Origin: Labia minor
Taxonomy: Eukaryota; Arthropoda; Insecta; Dermaptera; Spongiphoridae
DNA length: 64,000 nucleotides
Direction of reading: 5' to 3'
Assembly: GCA_963082975.1 (NCBI GenBank)
Contig: OY720344.1
Location: forward strand, 85,622,107 to 85,686,106
The notes beneath the pieces are model-generated. The model ran no database searches and had not been told where the DNA came from. It saw only the letters and a list, made by a program, of their open reading frames with translations. Below, piece after piece: positions 31,821 to 44,830 of the stretch. Within the stretch, counting starts at the first letter, position 1, and every line of letters starts with the position of its first letter. A program made the translations under genes and the position numbers.

Positions 31821-34429
31821 TTATTATAAAAACTAAAAGAAATATCTAAACAAGAAGAACAGGGTTGCTCATCTCTCCCAAAAGCAATAATAATAATAAT
31901 AATAATTAATTGGCTATAAAGTGATAAAACAAATTAAACTTAATATATCATTGTTTAAAAAAAAATTGTTTCAGTTGCACTTTACGTTCAGCAACTGCCT
32001 CAATATATATATTAATATTATATTAATATGTATATATATATATATATATAAAATCTGATTGCCAACTTTTTCAAATTGAACATTATACCATTCATTGAGC
32101 AACTAGACAAGTTTTTTTTAGAATTGCACAGAAATTTCTTTATTTGTTACATATAGGTATATATTTAAAATTTAAATATAAAATTACCAAATGCGCTTTT
32201 TAAGTTAGTAAATTATAATTTATTATCTACTAAATTTTTATATTGTTATTTTTTTATATACAATATATTGCTTCAATATAATAACGAGTGTATAATGGAT
32301 ATGCATTTTTTTCGATATAAAAAATCTTGCATTGGCTAACATGTAAAACTTTCGAAATGGGAGCATGTCTTAATTATTAAAAAGCAGGTGGGCAAACCAA
32401 TAACCGAGATCGGATAGCTGTCTTATATAGATACAATATCAAAAAAATGACAATATATTTTCTATTTATTTAAAGTCAATTAAGTATCATTTTGAATTGG
32501 TTCTTTAAAAAATATGGGAAATCTTATCTTAATAAAACAACACAAATTAATTATGAATCCCTCCCCCTCCTAAATAAAAAGGAAATAGAATTTAATACAA
32601 TTATCTTATTTGTAAATCATTACTCTTAACAGATTTTATAAACTTAGTTAATAATTTGAATACAAAAAAATTAATATAAAGTGAGTTACACTTTACAGTG
32701 AGTTTTAAAGTATTTTTTATGTTTCTGCTATATATAGATATTAGTAAAAACTAAAATTATTATAATTTAAAGAATTTGAATATAATCCTATAATGTTGCC
32801 TATATTGTAAATATTAGACCTCAAATGAAATTTGAAATTTTATTAACTAATGATAAGTACTTATTTCATATTTGATATTGTTGGCTTGGGTTGAATTTAG
32901 ATAAGGATTCAGGTTAGTTGAAATTAAATGGATTATAATAATATTTATTAACTATTACCTATGAATACTAATTTGGTAATCTATTAAGTTTAAATAATCA
33001 TTTTCGAGTAGATATTAAATTTTATTTACATATTAAAAACGGTCCTAATAATAAGTACTCATTCAACAGTTCAACACATAATTTTAAAATTAGTAAAATC
33101 GTAATAAAGCAATTTCAAAATATTTTTTATTAGTTTAAAAAAAAATACAAGGTTTTAATATTAAATTATATGTATTAGGAAAAGTGTTTTTTTATTCATA
33201 TCATAAAGAATTTATGATACATTAAACATATCAAGTTTTTGCATGTTCTTGATTCATATATAAAATTTATTAATTATTTATGAATGATTAGCATTACTAA
33301 TTTTCGAAAAGTATAATAAGAATTTATTTTCTTTATTATCAAAATTATAAGAAACTTGCTTTTCAATTTTTTTTTATATGATTCTCGAAATTTATTAAAA
33401 ATATTATTGGAAATTTATGTTATAGGCTTAATTTATTAGTATTATTTTGCGGTTACAGTTAAATATATACAAATGTACCGTATATACAAATATTTTTCAA
33501 GAAATAGTACATATAATGTATTTATACAATAATTGTTTAAATATACAATAAATAAATTATCTAGAAAAAATATTTTATTAAACTAAGATATGGAAATTTT
33601 TAGTGTATAAGTAACAAACAAATTCAATTAATCATGCAATTATAAAAGAAATATTTTATAATATATATTATATTTGTAAACTATGATATTAACTATTAAC
33701 TAATGATATCAATCATATCAGATTAATTTATCATTATTATGATTTTAATATAAGTGAAAACAAACAAAAATAAATATTAAATAAACAATTAATTAATCTG
33801 TAGAACCACAAAGAAAATCAAGATATCAAACATTAAGGATAAATCCATAATTTGATTTCTTAATTTAAAAAATTATTAATCTAATCTATTTGATTTACAA
33901 AATTTTCGAAAATAATAAAGAGAAAATGCTCTTTTACAAACATTGATAACTAGTAAAGAAAAAGTTGTTTTAATAACTTTAAATGATGTAAAAAAATTGA
34001 TCTGATTGACTTTTGTCTATAATATAGACAGATAATTGAGATGTTTAAATTTTTGAAACAATCTTTAACATAATATAATCTTTTTAAATCATTTGCGGCC
34101 AACATTTATTTATTTTTAGATTAAAATTAGAGATCTAAACATTTTATTTATTTCATCAGATACATATCATATAATATTCATTCATATGGATTATTTAAAA
34201 TTAAATTTATATATTAGTTATACATATAAATTAATAGTTGCATGCAAGATTCATTATTAAATTATAAATGCAAACAATTTATGTATGATTAATATTAATC
34301 GTTAAATAATCAGGAAATAATTAAAATACAAACAATAAGACATTAACAATTTTTAAGGGTATTTATAATATTAAATTGAAATATGTATAAGTAAAATATT
34401 TATATTAAAAAAAATGTATATAATATACT
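31821..34429. other. AT-rich intronic DNA
   Basis: About 2.6 kb of AT-rich DNA with (TA)n at 32027-32050 and an (AAT)n at 31888-31906. The short cag|ttgcactttacgttcagc at 31969 looks like an exon start but runs into a stop without a donor. Nothing accepted. Confidence 0.5.
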
Positions 34430-34660
34430 CGGTGTGGACAATAACCAAGGTGATTCGAGCTGTAACTCCTTTTCTCGGCGCTACACCTAAGATATCAAAA
34501 CATAATTAAATAGGTATACCCTCGATAACCCAAAAAAATTCAGTTTTATGGGAATTTTTAATTAAAAATTTGTCATTTATAAGAATCATAGTAAAACTTA
34601 TGAATTTATAACATTTTTTTATGCAACCCTAGACCCCTATAACGCATGGACTGTTATTTT
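34430..34660. other. Unidentified moderately GC segment
   Basis: Contains gtgattcgagctgtaactcc and ctcggcgctacacctaag. The layout resembles the ends of dispersed repeats, but there is no partner in the window. Confidence 0.25.
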
Positions 34661-34817
34661 TCTGTAGATTCTGTATTTTCCTTGGGAAATTAACTTTTTT
34701 TAATTTTAATAACAATTAAACAGAAAGATAAATGTACCTATTCGCAAAATATTATAAATAAAGATGTAAATTTAAAACATTAAAATTAAGTTTCTATTTA
34801 TTGAACTCAGAATAGAA

Positions 34818-34900
34818 AAGTAAGGCCATCACCGCCCCCCTAGATCGCTGCAGCACCCACGAGGGGGCGATAGCGCCTACTTTGGGAATCACTGCTTTAG
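34818..34900. mobile_element. Solo end of a hAT-type element
   Basis: A GC-rich patch (gcccccctagatcgctgc, gagggggcgatagcgcc) ends in tttgggaatcactg, a typical hAT 3' terminus. The partner terminus was not found upstream. The following 34905-35000 (ttgccttttacgcagag, gggcttattctagaaaccc) looks like another repeat fragment. Confidence 0.4.
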
Positions 34901-35279
34901 ATGGATGCCTTACCTGACTTACAGTACCATCAAACCCTTCCTTTTAGTTGCCTTTTACGCAGAGTATGGGCTTATTCTAGAAACCCAGTCCATAGAGGTA
35001 ATGAATTTTATTTCTAAGTTAATTTTAAGGAATTAAGTTTTCTTTTAATGAAGAGAGAGAGAGAGATATGCTTAAGAATCTGTCCAGGAAAGCTTTAAAT
35101 GAAAGATTACCTGAAAAAATATGATTTCACATGGGGATTGTGTATCGAAAAATTATATCATCTTTATACATTTTATTTCAATAAATAATTATGCTCATAA
35201 AAACGAGGAAGGTGGATAGGTGTCTTGAATCAGTGAATAAAGTCTAACAGGTAGTTTGTTTAAACAAAAAGGGGCTGGA

Positions 35280-35435
35280 AAATGAAACTGTATAGATATA
35301 TGGGAAGACAATAAAAATGTAGATAGAGAATTGGGGAAAGATTGGTATTGAATGGAGGTGGATCAGAAGTAAGGCTAGAATTTGATAGATTCGATCAAAA
35401 ACTTTTGTGTCTAGTAACGCCATAGAAATAGAAAA
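35280..35435 (+). pseudogene. Possible retroelement C-terminal remnant
   Basis: Broken plus-strand frames give EVRLEFDRFDQKLLCLVTP-like text after a W/G-rich stretch. This resembles the tail of a non-LTR polyprotein distinct from HelA. No motif is decisive. Confidence 0.2.
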
Positions 35436-35869
35436 TAGATAGTTATCAACTATTTATATATTATTATCAAAATATAAATAACATTTAAAATAATACATTT
35501 TTTATTAATTTTATTTTATTCATTAATTAAAAAGAAATGTATTTTTTGACATAACTTTTATCAAATAAATTACAATAGATTTATAATTTACATTTAACAA
35601 CGAAGTGCGTTATTTAATATAATATTTATTTATTTATAGATATCCGCATTTATAATATTGAGAAATTCCGGAAAAAGGACATTGACAACTTTGCTGACCA
35701 AACTTGTTATTATTTCAAGGTTGAATTATTTCAGATTTATATTTTATAATAATATAATATCAAGACAAACATTACTCTCTCTCTCTTTCCCTCTTTCTGT
35801 CTATTTCGCATACACGCAAATACACTTATAATAATTTACCATATATATTCTTTAATATTTAGATTGGGT

Positions 35870-36020
35870 AATAACCCACCCGTCTAATTTGACATAAAGA
35901 GTGCACATTGAAAGCTTGCTTGAGGTTAGAGACCCTGGTATTTAGATTACGGCTCACCAGACACGGTCCTGTGATTAAACATTGAGCAAGTTGAGGGGGG
36001 TTCAATATAACCCCCACCAC
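35870..36020. other. GC-richer island of unknown nature
   Basis: Contains ggttagagaccctggtat and acggctcaccagacacgg. It resembles a repeat end, but I find no second copy and no consistent reading frame. Confidence 0.25.
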
Positions 36021-36258
36021 AATCTCTTTGTAGTTGAATATGATAAAATAAATATTTAATATATACCTATATTTATATTTATATAATATAAAATTACTAT
36101 ATTAAAAATAAAATATTTCTGAAATTCCTTTGATATATATTTATTATAATAAATAAATACTAGTAAATACACTACATTAACTTAGTGTCTATATAAAAAT
36201 ATATTCCTAAGATTAATGTTTGTAATAAAAATACATAGTATAGTTATAATAAAAAAAT

Positions 36259-36711
36259 CTGGTCTCCACTCAACTATCTCGCAAATTTGAATTGGATTAA
36301 TTAACATATATTATATTTAAATTAAATTTAATTTACTAAATTATAAATTAAAATTAATAAATAATATTTAATAAACCAGCGCGTGTTTGGCTCTTTGTTG
36401 ATGGCACCATGTCACGTGCTGGGCGTGATTTGCAATGATAAAAAAAAAATTCCGGTACTTTCAGCGATTCAATCAAGCTGAAATTCTATATATAGCAATT
36501 TTATACAATTTTTAATCATGTGAAAAATTATCAAACATATCTTTATTTTTACGGTTAGTTTCGAGGAAAAAAAAATGAAAACGTGTTAGGTAATGACCCT
36601 CACAGACATTTTTCTCAATCATAGTGTAAATGACCCAGGCACATTCATAACTTATAAAAACATGAAAATCTCAACATCGAAAATTTTCGTGATCACAATA
36701 CTATCTCTGGC
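36259..36711 (-). mobile_element. HltC Helentron-like element, copy 2, inverted
   Basis: On the minus strand it begins gccagagatagtattgtgat (5' half-hairpin partly lost). It lacks most of the tgtctgtg microsatellite and ends gcgagatagttgagtggaga. The interior matches copies at 15885 and 62810 (agccaaacacgcgctgg against gagccaaa-ac-cgctgg in those copies). Confidence 0.7.
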
Positions 36712-38809
36712 GTGAATACGAAGAATATTTAGAATGACCATAGAGAAAAAAAAATTTTATAAATTAATTAACAGTAATTATATATATTTTTAATAATTAA
36801 TATTTTTAATCATTAAAATTTAAAAAAAAACATGTTGATTGTGTACTATAGATTTATTTGACGAAATATTTCTCACTCTAATCCATCCACTACTATATTA
36901 ATTAATATTTAATGTTCAATTGGTTTGTTGCTAAGGTGATAAACACAAAACTTATAAATTATTCTTAGAAGTTAAGAGATTATAAATATTTAAAAGTGGC
37001 TTAGAGTAGTATAGTGCATATATAAGGTGAGAGGTGAGATTTCAAATCTCAACCTCATTAAATTATTAAAAATAAATTAATACGAATACATTTAATAGGT
37101 ATATATCAATATTTTTTAATCTCAAATAATAAATCAAATAGATTCAAATTACTAATTTCAACATATAAAAAGAGAAATACAATAAAAAATTGTTTTTAAC
37201 TATATTAAAGTACTGTAAAAGCAATAAGTTCCGTTCAATTACTTTTTTATTTTAACATAATATATATTAACCTTATATTAAAAATGCATTAATATCGAGT
37301 ATACATTAATAGGCATATCTAATATTAATTTCATCAAATTAATTTATATTATTCTTGTTATTGGAATTAGAATACAATTAATTTTATTAATATATAGAAA
37401 TATTACAATTTACAATAGATATAGAATTTAATTAATATTAAAATCAATATATTATATTTCTTTAAATATATGCATATTTATATAAATATATACTAATTCA
37501 TTTGTTATTTAAATTATTATTTAAATTGTCAAGTTTTTGGAAAATTATTATTATACACGTTAAATGAGTTTTTAATGTTATAAAGGTAAATAATAAAATT
37601 AAATTTTAAATTTATTCTTAATTTTTTGAATTTTATAAAACCATATGTAGCCAAGTGTATAGATATTTATAGATAATATCAGATCATTTTTAGATTAGAT
37701 TAGAATGACCTTATTATAAAAAGGTATAAAATAATTATTATTCCATCAAAATATCAATTTTAAATAAAAAATACAATTTAATATATGTAATTAATTGTAA
37801 AAAAATAATGTAAAATATAAAATTCACGATTAAAACGTAATTTACAGGTAAAATTAATTTCTAATGATTACTATTTATAATATATATGTATAATATAATA
37901 TAAAATATAATTTAATGTATATATATAGGATTTACAAATTAAAAAGTAAAACAAAGAATTTTATTTCCTTATTCCGTAAAAAAAATTAATTTTTTTAAAT
38001 AATACTCTTATCTAAAATTTAACTTCGAAATTAAATATATATTATTATTATTAATAATATTTTCTAAATCTAACAGATTATAATTTTTTTGACTTTTGCG
38101 ATTTTCGGTAAAATTAAAAGTTCACCTCTCTGAAGAGTTCATATATATTTTTATTTTAAGTAGTTTAAAGCATGACTAAAGCTGATTGTATAATCAAATG
38201 AAATCAAGATGAGGTAAATTATAAATGCTATATTATGTGAATTTCAAAATTAAAGGCTTTGTATTCGTTGAATCAAATACGAAATGACGTAATAAAATCT
38301 CCTAATTTATGTATATATATATATATATTTACCAAAATATGACTTAATTATTATAAATGAATCAAACACTAAAATTATTTTTTTTGTTTCTTTAATTATT
38401 TTTAATTTATTTGTATAATAATCATATTAGAATACTAATGAATTCCATTTTATATTAAATAATTAATGATTTGATGTCTGCTCTATTTTATAAATATATA
38501 TTATATTCAAATATTTAATTATAATATTATTTTGTATTTTATTGAAGAAATAAATAAATTATATATATGTGCGTATAAATTCATCATAAATTTCAATTAG
38601 TTTATCTTTGATGCCCATTTTCAAAATTTAAAGATAATATTTTTTTTTATTTTTCCATCATTTCAAAACATTATCTTAAATAATTACATATTCATTTTTA
38701 AATTTCTTTTCTTTTATTTTATTTAATAAATCATCACCTCATTTTTAAATTATAATTATTATCCTGTCCCTTTTATTTATTATATTTTAAATTGTTTAAA
38801 TTAAATTAT

Positions 38810-38842
<33 letters not shown>

Positions 38843-38882
38843 ATAATCAAGAACTACCACAATCATTTATTTAAATGACCAG
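36712..38882. other. AT-rich intronic DNA
   Basis: Very AT-rich. The stretch 37000-37060 (gagatttcaaatctcaacc) is faintly tRNA-like but not foldable. A (TA)n tract at 38811-38842 lies only about 40 nt upstream of the exon candidate at 38883. Confidence 0.45.
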
Positions 38883-38975
38883 CAGTATCGAAGAAGCATA
38901 GGAGTGTTGAGAGATCCGTACCTTTATCTTATGATACACTCAAAGTGGAGGAGAATCGTCTTTCAACAAAAATTG
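38883..38975 (+). CDS. Candidate coding exon of the plus-strand gene
   Basis: The acceptor aaatgaccag is followed by 93 nt with a fluent frame: VSKKHRSVERSVPL then SYDTLKVEENRLSTKI. It ends at the donor AAATTG|GTAACT. Entry and exit phases are both 1. The composition (K, R, E, S, V spread, low I/N/F/Y) is typical of coding DNA and very unlike the AT background. The opposite strand is less open. Its phases fit both the candidates at 21628 and 47918. Confidence 0.5.
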
Positions 38976-39350
38976 GTAACTCATGCTCCTTACATATCTT
39001 TCAATAGATTAAGTAGATTAAGACTAATGTCCTGCTCTTTAATCATTTTTAACCAAAAATTATAAATATTTTCTATTTTGAAATTGATAGAGTTTAATAA
39101 GCAATTGGAAGATCAAATGATGGAGAAATAATCATTAATCAGTTAATGTCATATTGATAGATTAAATTTTAAATATATATGTAACTATTTAAGTAATAAT
39201 TTTTTTATACTTTTCCGTCCAACACATGTTAAAAGTATGTATAAAATTAAAAATATTCTCTTATTTCAATGATTACGAAATTTTAATATATCTATGTAAT
39301 ATTACTGAAATTAAAAGAATTGACAGCAGCAACCAAAATCCAGCAATTCA
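38976..39350. other. AT-rich intronic DNA
   Basis: Nothing recognised. Confidence 0.5.
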
Positions 39351-39358
39351 CTCTAATA

Positions 39359-39569
39359 CAGTGATTCTCAGCACAAAAGAGGCTCTTAAACATTTCCGAC
39401 TTTTTGTCTAAATTTTTTTCAATTTGGTTCTAAAAAATAAAAAGGTAAACCGTTTTTGGGACCACTTTTTTCCAATATAGTAAACTACACTTATCTTTTT
39501 CTTTGTGTGCCGCCAAATTTTTAAACCGTTAAAAGTGTGCCGCGGTAAAAAAAAGGATGAGAATCACTG
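39359..39569. mobile_element. hAT MITE with 8-bp target duplication
   Basis: 211 bp, with ends cagtgattctcag and gatgagaatcactg. A perfect 8-bp duplication ctctaata lies at 39351-39358 and 39570-39577. The interior segment gccgccaaatttttaaaccg is the inverse of that in the MITE at 17049. Same family, opposite orientation. Confidence 0.92.
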
Positions 39570-39821
39570 CTCTAATATAAGAAAATTTAAGATATAATAA
39601 TCACAATGTTTTTTTTAAGAATTATTTTATTCAAGATAGTAATTTGGAAAATTTTTATATAATAATAATAAAAAAATGATTATTAATAAATTTATATTAA
39701 AAATCGTATACTTATAGAAATAAATTTTAATTGGTAGACACAAAAAATTGAATTTTAATGGAAATATAGGTTTTTGGGATTCCAGAGACCAAAATAAAGG
39801 TATTAGCAATCAATCTTATCT

Positions 39822-41412
39822 TATTATGCTAGCTAAAATTGTATATATGTATTTATCTATATATCATGGTTCTCAAAAACCGCTCTAACGATTTTTTTCA
39901 AATTCACACTAGATATAGTATTTATAAAGAAAAATTAAGTTTTATTGATGATATCTCTTGAAACATACAGCTTCATTATTAATTTCTTAATTGAAAATTA
40001 TATATTATATGGAAAACGTCAAAATTTTTAATACTGCCTGCTAAGACAGTAAAAAAATGACAATTTTTTATCTAAATACATATAGTCCAGCGGTTGGACT
40101 GATGTTTTAACGAGTGGATTTCGTCGGTTCGAAACTCGCCGGGTGAATCGTTATTTAAAAATGAAAATAATGATTTTGTTATTTTTTTTTCTTTTTATCT
40201 ATTGTTTACTTTTTAATAAATTACTATTCTATATTTATTTATTCATTGTTCTTTTATTAATAAAGTTTTAGATAGTTTTATAAGTTTTAATATTTTTTCA
40301 ATAAAATATTATTCAATATATTTATTAATATTATTTTATTTATTATTATTGAGTACCCGAAGTTCCATTCATTTTAATCAGATTGATGCAATGATGCAAC
40401 AGTTAATAATTGTAATATTGTAATAAATTTCTATCTTGAAAATTGTTACATATTATTCAGGATATTTTAAAAACTATTTCTTTCTTTAATTAATATTCAT
40501 TTTTTCTATAAGTCAGATATATTTCCAAATATTAAATAATTTTTGAAGTGAAAACTTCTTTAGCGGCGTTGAGCACTTTTGCGGGATGGGGAAAAAGTAT
40601 AGAACTCGCGTGATCGTGACCAACACCATGAAACCATCTGCTTTCAAATTTCTTATAACAGAGCGCGAAATTTGAATTGTCATTAGAACTGTTTTATAAA
40701 TTATCTCTAACATATAAATATATATTTATTATGTAAAGTTCATTTCATATATACATATATAATCAAAATTATACGAAATGAACTTCACATAATAAATATA
40801 TATTTTATGTTAGAGATAAGAATTATAAAACAGTTCGTATTGCAATATTTTAAACAAAGTTGTGTATTTATATATATATAAATATAAGTTACAAATTTGT
40901 TTAAAATATATGTTTAAAATAATATATAAGTTATATATATATACATGCATATGAAATTCATCTTTCTCGTGAAATAGCGCGAATTTCGTCTGTTTTAAAA
41001 TTTCTTACGCAGAAGTTTTCACTTCTGTCGGCCAGTCCCACGACTGCCAATTTTGCTTTTTTAATTCCGAAAAGCTGCAAAGCACGTTTTTTTGTCTTTA
41101 GTTTGTTTTATAACCACTTGGGGCGCTAAACAGTTTTTCAAAAAAACACTATAGAAAAAAAATATATGTACCTATATATTATATATTTATGTATTATTGA
41201 GGAGCACAAGTTCATTAATTTTAATCAGATTGATGCAAATGTGTAACATTTAATAATTGTAATAAATAATTAAAGAATTGTGTATCAATATTTTTTAAAG
41301 GGTAGAGCGAGAGCTCGGTGTCCCAGGTATTAATATTACCAGCCAAATCCAATAATAATGAATCATTTTTTTTAACTTAAGTACCGAGCCGAGGCTCGGG
41401 GTCCCGGTACTA
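39822..41412 (+). repeat. RepX dispersed repeat, copy 2
   Basis: It shares start, internal landmarks and end block with 26426-28010. It contains a clearer tRNA-like promoter pair, agtccagcggttggactg (A-box-like) and gtcggttcgaaactcgcc (B-box-like), at 40084-40141. It also has a hairpin (40686-40748 against 40773-40836) and an end block 41311-41412 running from gctcggtgtccc to gctcggggtcccgg. The GC-richer parts at 40550-40640 and 40970-41150 include an inverted pair, gaagtgaaaacttc against agaagttttcacttc, absent from copy 1, so another element may be nested here. Confidence 0.55.
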
Positions 41413-44400
41413 ATATTAATAATAATAAAAAATCAATTTTTATGTATATTAAAGATTTTACTAATCCAAAAAGTTAAATGATATATTTAAATTTTTAATG
41501 AACAAGAAATCGATTGGTTTTCAAAGGGGTCTTAAGTGATGATTTTGATTAATATTTCAATATATCTATGTAGAATATTTTTCTATAAGACTTTTTATAA
41601 ATTTTTTTATATTTGATTTATATATATATCACTGTGTAATTTGATTATTTATTTTATTAAATAAAAAATAAGTGATACTAATCAAATTTTTATCAATTAA
41701 TTATTTTAATATATATGAAGAAGTATGTAATAATAATTTTTCAATAAAACAAGTGATTATGTTATCTTGTTAAATTAAGACAGATTTTTTTTGAATTTAT
41801 TTATTTTTAAAATGTTAATGGTATTTATTAATTTTGAAGATAACTCTACCAAACGATAGTAAAGCAAAGGTAAGTGGAATTATTATTCTTATAAAATATT
41901 AAATAAGACGATATAATTTTGAAATATATATATATATATATATAAAATATTATTCAAATATTAATTAGTGTTTGTATCACATACTTTCTAAGTAAACACA
42001 AGCATTAAAACCATTTCTTAATATTTTTTCCTATTCTTATTCTATCACTTATTGATAGTGTAGATAATGGTTTTTATAAGAATTTCTCTAATTCAATATT
42101 CTTATGGTATTGAAATTTTTTGATTATTTATTGGAAATTTTAATTATACTTATATGTAATCGTAATAATTTCTAATTTTGTAAACATTTTGAATACAGAA
42201 TGAGTTGAATTTATAGGATAGTTTACTTGAATCATTAAAAAAATAATTAAATTTAAGTTATTAAGATATAGCAAGATAACTGAAAATTAAATAGAAGGTG
42301 AATATAAATTAAAAAAAAAAAATTATTAGGCAATTAATTTTTAATATCACTTATGCAGATATGAATTTTTGTTTTTAACATCAAAAACATAAAATTGATT
42401 ATAAATCCATCCACTTTATAAGATGAAATGATATCTCTATCTAAAAAATCACATTCTTTTTGAGTATAAGGGTAAAATATTTAAATAAATTTATCACATG
42501 AATATTAAATCTTTTTGTTATTACATTATGTAAAATTAATTTTTTTGATATTCTATAGTTTTTTTTTTCTTATTTTTATGTTTTATATTAATTTAGAGGA
42601 AAAAATGTGTATGTGAATAGGATAAATGAATGGATAATATTATATTGAATATACTTATATATACAATATTAAAATTTGTAAATATTTGCATATAAAAGTA
42701 TCTGTTACTCTCACAAAAAATATTTTTATTTTTTTGTTTAATGGAAAAATTTTAAATGTGAAATAATAAATGAAAAATAATAAAAAAATATGTATTAATA
42801 TTATTTTTAATTGCAACATATACTTAGAGGTAAATTAATATTAAATTTTATTTTTAAAATTAACAAATAAGAAAAAAATTGTATGATATACTCACCATTT
42901 TCATTGAAATACGTATATATATATATAAATATTATATAATTTTATAAAATACTTTATAAATTGTTTTCTTTTGCAATCAACTTTGTAATTTTTGCATGAG
43001 TCGCGATGACAAACCATTTAGAGACAAAATAATGATATATTTATATAAACGGCACTTTCCGTTGAAATATTCAATAGGACATATTTATATTTTGTTAATT
43101 ACTTTTTAATTACTTAAAAGTAGCAAAGCGAAATAATTTAAACCTTATTAGATAAAGGTATTATTAATATATCAGCTATAAAAGAAATTATTCAAATGAC
43201 ATTCAATTAAAATTAATACGAATTATTTTATTATACTGATAACTGATGATTTATTTTTAAAATTTTTATTAGTATTTTAGTTCTTCCTGGCAGTGTAAAT
43301 ATATTTATTTATTTATTTATTATTACTTTCAAAACAACAATAGAAACAATGACAAGCAAGATTTTTAAGTTAAATTATAATTAAAATTATATCTTCTATT
43401 AACATGAAATTATTTATAAACTCTTAGTTATATTTGTCATATTAGGTGTTATTTTAAATAGTATATATAAAATTTAAATTAAATATAATAAAAATTTAAT
43501 TGATTTTGATTCAATATATTTTCTTTTTATATATTTCATTTGTTTTAATTGTGCATATTATTTAACGAAAAATACAATTATAATAACTATAATTATATTT
43601 TGAAATTTGAATTTGTGTTCAGAATAGAAAAAAATTTAATTCTACTTTGATGTGAAATTAGTTAACTCTCTAAAAACTTTCAATAATATTTTTGTTGTTG
43701 TTTTAATTAAATATATTTTCAAAAATGACAAACAATTTATTAAAAATCATATGAATATTTTAATAGTAGTTTTTATTAAATCTATGATTACAGTTATGGT
43801 TGGTTAACTCTGAAAGTACTTTAATAGAAATTTTTAATATATAACTTTGTATAACGTGTTCCTTATTTTGTTTATATTTAATTATTATTTGTGCTAATAT
43901 TTATCAAAACAACTTTTCGTTTGTGAAGTTTAAATGAAATAGTATTATCTATTTAAAAGAAAATTGACTAATGATAATTATTATTATTTTATAATATATT
44001 TTAAAATTAAGTGATATTAATTATTAAATTAAATCTTAAATAATAAGAAAAAATATACAACATGGCTGAAATGGCCTTGCATTGCATAAAAATATTAAAC
44101 TAATGAAAGTTTGGTGGATGAACATTTGTTTTTAATAATTTTGTTAAGAAACAAACTATACATTTTGACAAAATAAGATTAATTTAGAATTTAAAAGGGA
44201 ATTTCAAGTTTATGTGTTTACTTTATGCGCATTCGTTAGTTCTACCTTCCCCAAAAACAATCAACGGAAGTTTTTAAAGATATTAAATCCTAACTAATTT
44301 ACATTTTCATATAAATATACTATTATAAATGATAAATAATTTTTTGATAGGTATCAAAATTAATTATATAATGTCATTAATATAGATTTAATAATTTTCT

Positions 44401-44499
44401 TCACTTTCGGATGTTATAAATGAAAGTAGTGTGATGTTCTGTCACCAATTTATTATTTTTTCATTTTTCTGTTTTCATGTTTTTGTTGATATAGTTATT
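41413..44499. other. AT-rich intronic DNA
   Basis: About 3 kb of AT-rich DNA. A 30-nt string at 41840-41869 reading ITLPNDSKAK before a good donor AAAG|GTAAGT was considered as a microexon (see rejected items). The patch 44215-44280 (ttcgttagttctaccttcc) is not interpretable. Confidence 0.45.
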
Positions 44500-44830
44500 A
44501 CTTACTGGTGATGGTGATGTCTTGAGTGGTTTCTATGTTAAACTGGTGGATCAGGTGTGCACAGTGCTGGGGGCGATTGTGGATGTTGGGATGTATCTGT
44601 ATCAATAGAGACGTAGCAAAAGAGACAGACACTCGCGGCACGGCAGCCGGCAAAACACTGAACGAAGGCGCTGGAGAAAGAAGGTGGCCCTCGCTTACAT
44701 AAGCATAAGAGCCCTGGGGGGCGACTCCTTTCCACAGTTCGGCAAAAAAATCACTCGCACTAGTTCAAGTCGACTGACGAAACGTCAAACGACACATTCA
44801 AAGTGGGGAGAGGAAATCCACCAAACAACC
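44500..44830 (-). promoter_or_regulatory. CpG-rich island, putative minus-strand promoter and 5' UTR exon
   Basis: The most GC- and CpG-rich non-repeat stretch here. On the minus strand an initiator-like CGTTCAGTG puts +1 near 44659. About 154 nt of pyrimidine-rich leader follow, then a strong donor CACCA|GTAAGTAA (GT at 44504-44505). The leader has no ATG, although it is open in one frame, so I read it as a 5' UTR. It lies inside an intron of the plus-strand gene. The plus strand also has a short open stretch (TGDGDVLSGFYVKLVDQ), so an exon in that direction is a real alternative, but its phase does not fit the neighbouring candidates. Confidence 0.35.

Noticed and set aside
31971-32020. Possible exon after ttgtttcag (ALYVQQLPQYIY)
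   Set aside because: The only fluent frame hits TAA before any GT donor, and downstream is (TA)n.
37000-37060. Degenerate tRNA/SINE-like boxes (gatttcaaatctc)
   Set aside because: No second copy and no foldable tRNA; likely chance.
41840-41869. 30-nt microexon ITLPNDSKAK with donor AAAG|GTAAGT
   Set aside because: Good donor, but the acceptor (attttgaag) lacks a pyrimidine tract. In the phase required between 38883 and 47918 the string contains a stop, so it cannot belong to that chain.
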